Assembly: GCA_009885795.1 (NCBI GenBank)
Contig: VFKA01000003.1
Coordinates: 62,001-126,000, forward strand
DNA: 64,000 bases
Origin: Rhodospirillales bacterium
Lineage (GTDB): Bacteria; Pseudomonadota; Alphaproteobacteria; Dongiales; Dongiaceae
Direction of reading: 5' to 3'
Shown: piece by piece, positions 41,370 through 49,698 of the stretch
Layout: the number at the start of each line of letters is the position of its first letter
How positions within the stretch are numbered: position 1 is the stretch's first letter
Position numbers and translations under genes: made by a program
The notes under the pieces: model-generated
Database searches by the model: none
Seen by the model: the letters and a program-made list of their open reading frames with translations, nothing else
What the model was told of the DNA's origin: nothing

Positions 41370-42082
41370 GCCGCGCGCTCCCGCCGTTCGAGCAAGAACC
41401 GCACGATGTCGAAGTCGAGCTCGTCGTCGATATCGTGCGAGCGTTCCGCCGGCATGACGTGAAGGCGCGTATCGTCGTCGAACACGTAAGGGCGGTCCAT
41501 GAAGCGCTCGCGCCACCACGCATAGATCGACGCGTTCATGTCGAAGCAGGCCGGCGCATCCTGGCGGCGCTCGACGGCCCGCGCCGGCACCTTGGAGGGA
41601 CGAACGACACCGCCGCCATCGACCTCCACCAGATTGAAATAGGGCGAGCGGCGCGCCGGCGCCGCGGTGATGACATTGCCGGCGGGCCGCGATTCGAGAA
41701 GTTCGACCGCCTCCACGATGTCCCGCGGCAGCCGCAGGGGCGAGGTGGCGTCGAGATCGACCAGCACGTCATAGCGGGCCGCCGTCAGCCGCTCGGCCTC
41801 GGCGACGGCGTGGCGGATCGCGGGCAGTTTTCCGGCGGTATCGCTGGCGAGTTCCGCCGGCCGCGCTATGGCGAGGTCGGCGCCCCAGGCGAGCGCGGCG
41901 CGAAGAATCTCGTCCGCGTCGCTGCTGACGGCGATGAGCGCGAAGAGGCCGCTGGCCTTGGCGTCGGCGATGGAGTGAGCGATCAACGGACGGCCGGCGA
42001 TGGGGCGAAGGTTCTTGCCCGGCACGCCCTTCGAGCCGCCGCGCGCGCAGATGGTGCAGAGCCGTCGCGGTGCCAGGTTCAT
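41366..42082 (-). CDS. legF: CMP-nonulosonate (legionaminate) cytidylyltransferase
   Basis: This enzyme activates the nonulosonic acid with CTP to give the CMP donor used by flagellin glycosyltransferases. The 238-residue product has the family N-terminus ICARGGSKGVPGKNLRPIAG, then LVDLDATSPLRLPRDIVEAV and DMNASIYAWW. The length fits LegF/NeuA/PseF types; the neighbouring legB-legC-legG-legI genes decide for legionaminate. It overlaps its neighbours by 4 nt on both sides. Confidence 0.88.
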   Translation of the reverse strand: MNLAPRRLCTICARGGSKGVPGKNLRPIAGRPLIAHSIADAKASGLFALIAVSSDADEILRAALAWGADLAIARPAELASDTAGKLPAIRHAVAEAERLTAARYDVLVDLDATSPLRLPRDIVEAVELLESRPAGNVITAAPARRSPYFNLVEVDGGGVVRPSKVPARAVERRQDAPACFDMNASIYAWWRERFMDRPYVFDDDTRLHVMPAERSHDIDDELDFDIVRFLLERRERAA

Positions 42083-43014
42083 GCGCTGGCCGCCGACAGC
42101 GACGCCCCGGGCCGGGCGATCCAACGACCGGAGGCGAGCGCCTGCTCGGCCGCGCCGATGACCGAGAGAACCTCGGACGCCGCGCCGGCATCGCACAAAT
42201 CGCCGTCCTCGCCCGAGATCATGGCCGCGTGCATCGCGCGATAGCAATCGTCGGGGCCGGCGGGGAAGGATATCGCTCCCTCCTTGTCCCGCTCGCCGGT
42301 GCCGGCGATGAGGTCGACGGCGTAAGAGTGCGCGGCCGTGTTCACCAGGATCGCGCGCCTGGCCCGGCGGTCGAGGTAGTTGAGTTGGATAGAGATGGCG
42401 GGGCAGCGGTCGAATTCCGCCAACAGCAGCGCCGAATCCTCGCTGTCGATGGCTAGATTGCTCAAATGCCCGCCCGCCGCCGTCAGCCGGCGCCATGGGC
42501 CCATGAGCCAGAGCGCGTAGTCGATCTCGTGGCTGAGGTCGCGGAGGACGCCGCCGCCCTTGGCCGCCTCGGCCGAGTAGGTCGTGCGATAATCGCGCCC
42601 GCCCCGCCATTCGGGAAGATACTGGCCGACATAGATTTGCGCCGTCAGGGCGGACTCTTCGGCCAACGCCGATTTCAGCCACCGAAGCGCGGGATGGCAG
42701 CGAAGCTGATAGGCGACGCCGAGACGGCGAAAGCGGTGCGCCGGCACCGGGCGCGAGCCTGCGAACAGCGGCTTCTCCACAAGCACCGAGCCGCGATAGC
42801 CGGCGACCGCAAGCTCGGCCACCGCCGCGCCATGCGCCGCCGTTTCATTGGCGATGACAACGTAATCGGGATGCTCGCCGGAAAGTGCGCCGGCGATGTC
42901 ACGGTAAGTGCCACCGCCGCGCCGGCTCGCGGTTTCGACCGCGAGACCCATCCCTTGAAGGATGCGCGCATGCCGGCAACCAATCGAGCCCTGGCCGATC
43001 ACGAGCGCGCGCAT
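42079..43014 (-). CDS. Gfo/Idh/MocA-family oxidoreductase
   Basis: The 311-residue product has an N-terminal Rossmann fold (LVIGQGSIGCRHARILQGMG) and the family motif VLVEKPLFA (EKP). The C-terminal half includes GGGVLRDLSHEIDYALWLMG, which fits the substrate-binding beta domain (DlgsH.iD). This class oxidises or reduces sugars using NAD(P)H. Such a gene accompanies ptmE and legF in some nonulosonate clusters, but no step of the characterised legionaminate pathway requires it, so it may modify the sugar further. It overlaps ptmE by one base. Confidence 0.87.
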   Translation of the reverse strand: MRALVIGQGSIGCRHARILQGMGLAVETASRRGGGTYRDIAGALSGEHPDYVVIANETAAHGAAVAELAVAGYRGSVLVEKPLFAGSRPVPAHRFRRLGVAYQLRCHPALRWLKSALAEESALTAQIYVGQYLPEWRGGRDYRTTYSAEAAKGGGVLRDLSHEIDYALWLMGPWRRLTAAGGHLSNLAIDSEDSALLLAEFDRCPAISIQLNYLDRRARRAILVNTAAHSYAVDLIAGTGERDKEGAISFPAGPDDCYRAMHAAMISGEDGDLCDAGAASEVLSVIGAAEQALASGRWIARPGASLSAASA

Positions 43015-44066
43015 CAGGCGGCGCCGAAGACCGCCGGGAATTCCTGCTCGGCGCGATGCAAGTCGCTCGGGTGCCCGATATCGCGCCAGTATTCCCAGAT
43101 CGGGAAGGCGACGATCTTGCGCCCGTCGCGCAGCAGGGACTGGAATAGTTCCGGCATGTCATAGGGTTTATCGACCGGGATGCGGTCGACCGTCTCGGGA
43201 TCGAGCAGGTAGATCCCGGCATTGACGAAGTAATTCTGCACGGGCTTCTCGGTGATCTTCACCAGTTCATGGTTCTGCACTTCGACCACGCCATAGGGCA
43301 CCTGCATGGCGTGCTCGTGGACGGCCATCGAGGCCACGGCGCCGTTGTCGCAATGGAATTGCAGAATCTGACCGAAATTGACCGAGGTCAGGATATCGCC
43401 GTTCATGATGAAGAACGGCTCGTTGGGGCGGTCCGGCAAAAGGGCGAGGCACCCGGCCGTCCCCATGCGCCGGTCTTCCTCCAAATAGTCGACGGAAACT
43501 CCCCAGCGCCGGCCGTCGCCGAAGTGATCGCGGATCATGTTTCCACGATAATTCAAAGAGATAAGGAAATTCTCGAAACCATGATCGATGAAATTTTCGA
43601 GGATCGTCTCCAAGAGCGGCTTGCCGCCGACCGGGATCATCGGTTTGGGGACATGGTCGGTAAGCGGGCGCAGCCGCGTGCCAAGCCCGCCCGCCATCAG
43701 CACGACGAGATTCGGGCGGCGCGGCCGGGCCAGCAATTCTTTCAGCGTCCGGATTTCCGACACCCGGCCGCCGATATCCAGCAGCGGCAACTGGCGAATG
43801 TCCATCTTGCGCATGACGCGCAGCAATTCCCAGTCGTCGCTGCCCGCCGCGGCGGTTGAAGGATTCTTGGTCATGACGTCGCCGACCAATCCGGTCAGCG
43901 GCTGGCCGGCCAGGATCGCGCGCCGAACGTCGCCATCGGTGACGGTTCCCAGAAGACGGCGCGCCTTGTCGACGACGAGCGCGATCTGCACGCCGTTCCT
44001 CTCGATGCATTGGATGGCTTCGATGATCTTAGAGTCGGGCGAGATGAAGAGATGTTCGCTGTTCAT
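43014..44066 (-). CDS. ptmE: PtmE-like CBS-domain sugar-1-phosphate nucleotidyltransferase
   Basis: The 350-residue product fuses two N-terminal CBS motifs (IEAIQCIERNGVQIALVVDK; LLGTVTDGDVRRAILAG, up to about residue 115) to a nucleotidyltransferase domain starting LVVLMAGGLGTRLRPLTDHV, with KPMIPVGGKPLLE and MNGD. This layout is that of PtmE, which makes GDP-GlcN/GlcNAc for legionaminate synthesis in Campylobacter. The start ATG at 44066 fits the CBS homology. It is first in the leftward operon and divergent from legB across 190 bp. Confidence 0.87.
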   Translation of the reverse strand: MNSEHLFISPDSKIIEAIQCIERNGVQIALVVDKARRLLGTVTDGDVRRAILAGQPLTGLVGDVMTKNPSTAAAGSDDWELLRVMRKMDIRQLPLLDIGGRVSEIRTLKELLARPRRPNLVVLMAGGLGTRLRPLTDHVPKPMIPVGGKPLLETILENFIDHGFENFLISLNYRGNMIRDHFGDGRRWGVSVDYLEEDRRMGTAGCLALLPDRPNEPFFIMNGDILTSVNFGQILQFHCDNGAVASMAVHEHAMQVPYGVVEVQNHELVKITEKPVQNYFVNAGIYLLDPETVDRIPVDKPYDMPELFQSLLRDGRKIVAFPIWEYWRDIGHPSDLHRAEQEFPAVFGAA

Positions 44067-44256
44067 GACCACATCGCCAATAATGGCGGCGGTGCACGCA
44101 AAGAAGCGCGCGCCATCCGGCCTTAGCAAATGCCACAACTTGGGAAACAAACCGTTAAGCTCTTGGTGTCACGGAAAATTAACCCTGTGCACCGCACAAC
44201 TAGCCCATGACGAGGCTGGCGGAGATGCGCGGCGGGCGCCGGGCGTGGTGGAAACC

Positions 44257-45267
44257 ATGGTCGATTTGACAAGAGGCAAGGTCCTGGTGACCGGCGCCGA
44301 TGGCTTCATCGGTTCGCATCTGGTCGAAGCATTGGTGGCCGGCGGCGTCGATGTGCGCGCGCTCGTGCAATACAACTCGTTCGGCCACTGGGGCTGGCTC
44401 GACACCGTCCCGGCCGCGGTCAAGGCCGGAATCGAGGTCGTCGCCGGCGACGTGCGCGATGCCGGCGGCATGCGCGAAGCGGTCCGAGGCACATCGGTCG
44501 TCCTCCATTTGGCGGCGCTGATCGCCATTCCCTATTCCTATCGCGCGCCGGCGAGCTATATCGAAACCAATGTCGTGGGCACGCTGAACGTGCTCGACGC
44601 GGCCCGCGATCACGGTGTCGATCTCGTGGTGCAGACCTCGACCAGCGAGGTCTACGGCACCGCCCGCCAGACGCCGATCGATGAAGAGCATCCGTTGCAG
44701 GCGCAATCGCCCTATGCCGCGTCGAAGATCGCCGCCGACCAACTGGCCTTGTCCTATCGGCGATCCTTCGGGCTGCCGGTCGCGGTGATTCGCCCCTTCA
44801 ACACCTATGGCCCGCGCCAGTCGGCCCGCGCCGTTATTCCGACGATCATCACCCAGATCGCCGCCGGCGCCGCTTCGTTGCGCCTGGGGGCGCTTCAACC
44901 CACGCGCGATTTCTCGTTCGTCGAGGATACCGCCGCCGGATTCATCGCCGTGGCCCAGAGCGAAGCCGCCATCGGCGAGGTCATCAATGTCGGCAGCGCG
45001 TTCGAAATCTCCATCGGCGACACGGCGCGCCTCATCGCCGAGATCATGGGGCGCGCGGTGTCGTTCGAAAGCGACGCCGACCGCTTGCGCCCGGAGGCGA
45101 GTGAAGTGAACCGCCTTATCGCCAACGTCACCAAGGCCGGCAACCGCCTCAATTGGCGTCCGCGCTTCGCCGGACGCGAGGGTTTCCGCCGCGGCCTCGA
45201 GCGCACCATCGCCTGGTTCGCCGACCCGGCGAATCTCGCCCGTTACCGGGTGGGATACCAGACGTGA
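44257..45267 (+). CDS. legB: LegB, nucleotide-sugar 4,6-dehydratase
   Basis: LegB removes water from GDP-GlcNAc to start legionaminate synthesis. The 336-residue extended SDR has VLVTGADGFIGSHLVEAL, the STSEVYGTA catalytic segment and Tyr-Lys in PYAASKIAADQLAL, then VIRPFNTYGPRQSARAVIPT. The start ATG at 44257 begins the Rossmann domain; the frame is open far upstream, but that part is antisense to ptmE. It heads a five-gene rightward operon with overlapping stops. Confidence 0.9.
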   Translation: MVDLTRGKVLVTGADGFIGSHLVEALVAGGVDVRALVQYNSFGHWGWLDTVPAAVKAGIEVVAGDVRDAGGMREAVRGTSVVLHLAALIAIPYSYRAPASYIETNVVGTLNVLDAARDHGVDLVVQTSTSEVYGTARQTPIDEEHPLQAQSPYAASKIAADQLALSYRRSFGLPVAVIRPFNTYGPRQSARAVIPTIITQIAAGAASLRLGALQPTRDFSFVEDTAAGFIAVAQSEAAIGEVINVGSAFEISIGDTARLIAEIMGRAVSFESDADRLRPEASEVNRLIANVTKAGNRLNWRPRFAGREGFRRGLERTIAWFADPANLARYRVGYQT

Positions 45268-46463
45268 TCCGCGCCGCTTCCGCCGCCGGCCCACTCTTCG
45301 ACGCGGCCGGATTCGTCGGCCGATTGTCGTCGCTGCTGCCGGCACGCCGTCCGCTGCCGCTGCACGAACCCAGTTTCGCCGGGCGCGAGTGGGAATACCT
45401 CAAGGACTGCCTCGACAGCGGCTGGGTCTCGTCGGCGGGACGCCACGTCGAGGAATTCGAAGCCATGCTGGCCCAACGCCTCGGCGTGCGCCATGCGGTT
45501 GCCGTCGTCAACGGCACCGCGGCGCTGCACGTGGCGCTGCTGCTCGCGGGCGTTCGGCCCGGCGACGAGGTGCTGGTCCCCGCCCTCACCTTCGTCGCCA
45601 CCGCCAATGCCGTTTCCCATTGCGGCGCCATCCCGCATTTCGTCGATAGCGCGGCGGCAACGCTCGGCCTCGATCCGGGCAAGCTCGACGCGCATCTCGG
45701 TGCCGTTGCCGAGCTTCGCGCCGATGGACCCTACAACCGCTTGAGCGGCCGGCGCATCGCCGCAATCGTGCCCATGCACGTCTTCGGACATCCCGTTGCC
45801 ATGGACCCGCTCGCCGACGTGGCGCGGCGCTGGCGGCTGCCGATCGTCGAGGACGCGGCGGAGGCCCTGGGCAGCCTTTATCATGGCCGCCCCGCCGGCG
45901 GGTTTGGCCGGCTGGCGAGTTTGAGCTTCAACGGCAACAAGATCGTGACCACCGGGGGCGGCGGCGCCATCGCCACCGACGACGGCGATCTTGCCGCCGC
46001 CGCGCGCCACCTGACGACGACGGGCAAGTTGCCCCATGCCTGGGCGTTCGATCACGACCGGGTCGCATTCAACTATCGAATGCCGAACCTCAACGCCGCG
46101 CTGGGCCGCGCGCAACTCGAGCGGCTCGACGAACTTATCGACGCCAAGCGCCGCCTCGCCGAACACTACCGGCAAGGTCTCTCCGATCTCGACGACCTGG
46201 CGGTGGTGAGCGAGCCCGCGAACACGCGCAGCATCTACTGGCTGAACGCCGTCCTCGTGCCGGATGCGAGCGCGCGCGACGATGTTTTGGCGCAAGCGCA
46301 CGCCGCCGGCCTGTTGGTTCGGCCGGCGTGGACTCCGATGCATCGCCTGCCCATGTACCGGGACTGCCCACGATCGTCGCTGGCGACAGCCGAAATGCTG
46401 GCGGCGCGGATCGTGTGCCTGCCGAGCAGCGCCGCCTTGGCGCCGGCGAAGCCAGCGTCATGA
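45264..46463 (+). CDS. legC: LegC, PLP-dependent sugar aminotransferase
   Basis: LegC transfers an amino group from glutamate to the 4-keto sugar made by LegB. The 399-residue product is a DegT/DnrJ/EryC1-type enzyme: WVSSAGRHVEEFEAMLAQRL, VNGTAALHVALLLAGVRPGD, IVEDAAEALGSLYHGRPAGG and the PLP lysine in SLSFNGNKIVTTGGGGAIAT. The LegC subgroup has this longer N-terminus. The GTG at 45264 overlaps the legB stop as GTGA. Confidence 0.9.
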   Translation: MIRAASAAGPLFDAAGFVGRLSSLLPARRPLPLHEPSFAGREWEYLKDCLDSGWVSSAGRHVEEFEAMLAQRLGVRHAVAVVNGTAALHVALLLAGVRPGDEVLVPALTFVATANAVSHCGAIPHFVDSAAATLGLDPGKLDAHLGAVAELRADGPYNRLSGRRIAAIVPMHVFGHPVAMDPLADVARRWRLPIVEDAAEALGSLYHGRPAGGFGRLASLSFNGNKIVTTGGGGAIATDDGDLAAAARHLTTTGKLPHAWAFDHDRVAFNYRMPNLNAALGRAQLERLDELIDAKRRLAEHYRQGLSDLDDLAVVSEPANTRSIYWLNAVLVPDASARDDVLAQAHAAGLLVRPAWTPMHRLPMYRDCPRSSLATAEMLAARIVCLPSSAALAPAKPAS

Positions 46464-47617
46464 CGGGACGAACGCAGAGAATCTGCGCGGTGTCCGGCAG
46501 CCGCGCCGATTTCGGCCTGCTCTATTGGCCGTTGAAGGAGCTTGACGAGGAACCGGCTTTTTCCGTCGATCTCGCGCTCACCGGCATGCATCTCGCGCCT
46601 GAGTTCGGCCACACCTCGCGCGAGGTCGAGGCATCCGGGATCGCTGTCAGCGCCCGGGTCGAAACGGTCATGGCCTCCGACGGTCCGGCCGGCATGGCCA
46701 AGGCGATCGGGCTTGGCGTTCTCGGTTTCGCCGATGCCTGGGGCCAGCGGCGGCCCGATCTCGTCATGGTGCTCGGCGACCGGTTCGAAACCTTCGCGGC
46801 GGCGCAAGCGGCCTTCACGCATCGTATTCCCATCGCGCATCTCTGTGGCGGCGACGTGACCGAAGGCGCGCTCGACGACGGCTTCCGCCACGCCATCAGC
46901 AAGATGGCGAGCCTGCACTTCGCCAGCAACGACGCATCCGCCCGGCGCCTGCGCCGGATGGGCGAGGATCCAGCCCGCATCCACACGGTCGGCAGCCCCG
47001 GCCTCGATCACCTGAAACGATCCTCGCTGCTCGGCCGCGACGAGGTCGAGAGCCGGCTTGGCCTTGCCTTGCGCGCGCGCAATCTTCTGGTCACGTTCCA
47101 CCCCGCCACGCTCGACCCGGTGCCGGCCTTGCCGCAGCAGGAAGAATTGCTTGCGGCCCTCGATGCGCTTGGACCCGACACTGGCATCATTTTCACCGCC
47201 CCCAATGCCGACGAAGGCGGCCGGGCTTTGCGGGCAAGGCTCGAAGCATACGTGGCGGATCGTCCCCATGCGATCTTGCGCGCCTCGCTCGGCCACCATC
47301 TCTATCTGAGCACGATGGCGCTGGCCGACGCCGTGGTCGGCAACTCGTCGAGCGGCCTCTATGAAGCCCCGTCGCTGAAGCGTCCCACGGTCAATATCGG
47401 TTGTCGACAGGACGGCCGCTTGCGCGCCGCCTCGATCATCGATTGCCAGGCCGAACGGCTTGCGATCGGCGAGGCGATCGCCGCCGCCTTCAAGCTCGAT
47501 TGCTCGAATGTCGTCAACCCCTATGGCGATGGCGATTCCGCCAGGCGCATCCGCGAAATTCTGTGCCGGCATGACGCGTTCGCGTCGCTGGTCGCCAAGA
47601 GGTTCCACGATGCCTGA
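46460..47617 (+). CDS. legG: LegG/NeuC-type hydrolysing nucleotide-sugar 2-epimerase
   Basis: LegG hydrolyses the NDP-diacetamido sugar and epimerises C2, releasing the free hexose for condensation. The 385-residue product has ICAVSGSRADFGLLYWPLKE, LVMVLGDRFETFAAAQAAFT, HLCGGDVTEGALDDGFRHAI, and VVGNSSSGLYEAPSLKRPTV near the end, all NeuC/LegG hallmarks. The ATG overlaps the legC stop, and legI begins 8 nt before its stop. Confidence 0.92.
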   Translation: MTGRTQRICAVSGSRADFGLLYWPLKELDEEPAFSVDLALTGMHLAPEFGHTSREVEASGIAVSARVETVMASDGPAGMAKAIGLGVLGFADAWGQRRPDLVMVLGDRFETFAAAQAAFTHRIPIAHLCGGDVTEGALDDGFRHAISKMASLHFASNDASARRLRRMGEDPARIHTVGSPGLDHLKRSSLLGRDEVESRLGLALRARNLLVTFHPATLDPVPALPQQEELLAALDALGPDTGIIFTAPNADEGGRALRARLEAYVADRPHAILRASLGHHLYLSTMALADAVVGNSSSGLYEAPSLKRPTVNIGCRQDGRLRAASIIDCQAERLAIGEAIAAAFKLDCSNVVNPYGDGDSARRIREILCRHDAFASLVAKRFHDA

Positions 47618-48689
47618 GCCGGTCCGCGTCATCGCCGAAGCGGGCGTCAACCATGACGGCTCGCTCGACCTCGCCCTTGCGCTCGTCGATGCCGCCGCCT
47701 CGGCCGGCGCCGACACGGTGAAGTTTCAGACCTTCCGGCCGGAGGCATTGGCGGCGCGGAGCGCGCCCAAGGCCGAGTACCAGCGCCGCCACACCAATGC
47801 CGAGGAATCCCAATACGACATGCTGCGGCGCCTCGCGTTGGACGACGCGGCGCACCACGCCCTGGTGGCCCGCTGCCGCGAGCGCGGCATCCGGTTCCTG
47901 TCGAGCGCCTTCGATCTGGAGAGCCTGCGCCTGCTTGCCGATACGCTCGGTCTTCCTGAGATCAAGATCGGGTCCGGCGAACTCACCAACGCCCCTCTCC
48001 TTCTGGCCACCGCGGCAAGCGGCAAACACGTCATCTTGTCGACGGGCATGGCGGTGATGGCCGAAGTGCGCGAAGCGCTCGCGGTCCTGGCCTTCGGCTA
48101 CACGCGCCGCGAGGCAAATCCGGCGCCCGCGGCCCTCGCCGCGGCGTTCGACTCCTCGGCCGGCCAAGAGGCGCTACGCCGCCATGTCACGCTGCTGCAT
48201 TGCACGACCGAGTATCCGGCGCCGTTCGAGGACGTGAATCTTCGGGCCATGACCGCGCTCGCCGAAACCTTCGGCCTTCCGGTGGGGCTGTCGGATCACA
48301 CGCCGGGCATTGTCGCTCCCGTGGCGGCCGTGGCGCTGGGCGCGGTCGTCATCGAGAAACACCTGACCCTCGACCGCTCGATGAAGGGCCCCGACCACGC
48401 GGCCTCGCTCGACCCCGCCGGGATGGCGGCGCTCGTCACCGCGGTCCGGCAGGCGAGTTTGGCCTTGGGCGACGGCCACAAATCGCCCCGGCCGTCCGAA
48501 AGCAAGAACATCGCCATTGCCCGCAAGAGCCTGGTGGCGGCACGCGCGATCCGCCGAGGCGAGAATTTCACCGAAACCAACATCGCCGCCAAGCGGCCGG
48601 GCACCGGCCTTTCGCCGATGCGCTGGTGGGACGCGCTCGGCCGCCCGGCGCCGCGCGATTTCGCGCCGGACGAAGCGATCGAGTTTTAG
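47610..48689 (+). CDS. legI: LegI/NeuB-type nonulosonic acid synthase
   Basis: LegI condenses the hexose with phosphoenolpyruvate to give the nine-carbon acid. The 359-residue product has VRVIAEAGVNHDGSLDLALA, a TIM-barrel with KIGSGELTNAPLL and LLHCTTEYPAPFEDVNLRAM, VGLSDHTPGI, EKHLTLDRSMKGPDHAASLD, and a C-terminal SAF (antifreeze-like) domain from about 300 (SLVAARAIRRGENFTETNIA). Complete. It overlaps legG by 8 nt. Confidence 0.93.
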   Translation: MPEPVRVIAEAGVNHDGSLDLALALVDAAASAGADTVKFQTFRPEALAARSAPKAEYQRRHTNAEESQYDMLRRLALDDAAHHALVARCRERGIRFLSSAFDLESLRLLADTLGLPEIKIGSGELTNAPLLLATAASGKHVILSTGMAVMAEVREALAVLAFGYTRREANPAPAALAAAFDSSAGQEALRRHVTLLHCTTEYPAPFEDVNLRAMTALAETFGLPVGLSDHTPGIVAPVAAVALGAVVIEKHLTLDRSMKGPDHAASLDPAGMAALVTAVRQASLALGDGHKSPRPSESKNIAIARKSLVAARAIRRGENFTETNIAAKRPGTGLSPMRWWDALGRPAPRDFAPDEAIEF

Positions 48690-48761
48690 GACCTGGCAGG
48701 CAACAAGCGATGCAAATCCCGTTCTTCTCGATCAATCCTGTCCCCCGCGCCACTCCCCAAT

Positions 48762-48793
48762 TGTCATCGCCGGGTCAAGCCCGGCGATGACAG
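48762..48793. repeat. REP-like palindrome, family B half-unit (copy 3)
   Basis: TGTCATCGCCGGG and its complement CCCGGCGATGACA with a 5-nt loop form a single palindrome from family B. It interrupts the leg operon between legI and legH and could lower legH expression. Confidence 0.85.
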
Positions 48794-48861
48794 CATTTAC
48801 TTTACGTCCTACGGCTCGGATCGATTCTCCTATTGCCCAACGACCCCTTAGTAGGCTGCCC

Positions 48862-49500
48862 TTGAGCCCGTTGCGCAAACTCATCATCGTCGGTGGCGGC
48901 GGCCATGGCCGGGTCGTGCTCGACGCCGCGCGCCTGGCGGGCTGGCAGGTCGCGGGCTTCATCGACCGGGACCGGACCGCCGGCTCCGAGGTCAATCGCT
49001 GCGCCGTGCTGGGCGACGACGCATTGCTCGAAGCCCGGCATGGATTCCCCGAATTCCAGTTCATCGTGGCGATCGGCGATCAGCGGCGCCGGCGCGCGCT
49101 CGGCGATCGGATCCGAACCACCGGCGGCGCGCTCGCTACCGTGGTCCATCCCGCCGCGATCCTATCGGAGTCCGCGAGCATCGGCCCCGGCACCGTTGTC
49201 TTGGCCCTAGCCGCGATCAACGCCAACGCGCGCATCGGCGCCCACTGCATCGTCAATACCGGCGCCATCGTCGAACATGACTGCGACCTTGCCGATGGCG
49301 TCCAGATCGGGCCCGGCGCTACTCTGGCGGCGGGCGTCATCGTCGAAGCGGACGGTTTCGTCGGCGCCGGCGCCGTCGTCATCCCCGGCGTAAGGCTGGG
49401 CGCCGGGTCGGTCCTGGGTGCCGGCGCCGTCGCCATCGCCGATCTGGAGGCGGGCGCCGTCGCGGTCGGGGTGCCGGCACGCATCGTCAGGCGGGTCTAG
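48862..49500 (+). CDS. legH: LegH/NeuD-type sugar acetyltransferase
   Basis: The 212-residue product has an N-terminal Rossmann-like NeuD domain (KLIIVGGGGHGRVVLDAARL) followed by a left-handed beta-helix of hexapeptide repeats (from about residue 95; AAINANARIGAHCIVNTGAI, VGAGAVVIPGVRLGAGSVLG). LegH acetylates the C4 amino group after LegC. The most likely start is the TTG at 48862; a TTG at 48871 is the alternative. It is 172 bp after legI, separated by a REP-like palindrome. Confidence 0.85.
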   Translation: MSPLRKLIIVGGGGHGRVVLDAARLAGWQVAGFIDRDRTAGSEVNRCAVLGDDALLEARHGFPEFQFIVAIGDQRRRRALGDRIRTTGGALATVVHPAAILSESASIGPGTVVLALAAINANARIGAHCIVNTGAIVEHDCDLADGVQIGPGATLAAGVIVEADGFVGAGAVVIPGVRLGAGSVLGAGAVAIADLEAGAVAVGVPARIVRRV

Positions 49501-49622
49501 AACCCCACTCGGCAGAAGCTTCCGTCCCGACAAGCAGTTTCTGCCCTGCCCGCCCTGGCTACCCTGCGCAATGATCGTGGTTAATTGCCGAGGGAACAAC
49601 GTTCTAAGCCGATATCCGGGCT

Positions 49623-49638
49623 TGGCCTGCCGCTTGCG
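49623..49638 (+). promoter_or_regulatory. Sigma-54 promoter of fliK-flgD-flgE
   Basis: TGGCCTGCCGCTTGCG has GG-N10-GC spacing and a TTGC -12 half, 60 bp before the ATG at 49699. Its position rules out an earlier fliK start at 49585. Confidence 0.7.
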
Positions 49639-49698
49639 AGTGAATGTGCGAAGCGTCCGCGCAATCCGCGTTCAACGCATCGGCCGGTGATCCCTCAA

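Noticed and set aside
40527-49500. The sugar cluster as a pseudaminic acid (pse) pathway
   Set aside because: The dehydratase is a LegB-type enzyme, and a CBS-nucleotidyltransferase of PtmE type plus a NeuC/LegG epimerase are present, which pseudaminate synthesis does not use; no PseG-like hydrolase was seen.
49585-49698. An earlier fliK start at 49585
   Set aside because: The region contains the sigma-54 element at 49623-49638, so it is upstream of the likely transcription start; the ATG at 49699 is better.
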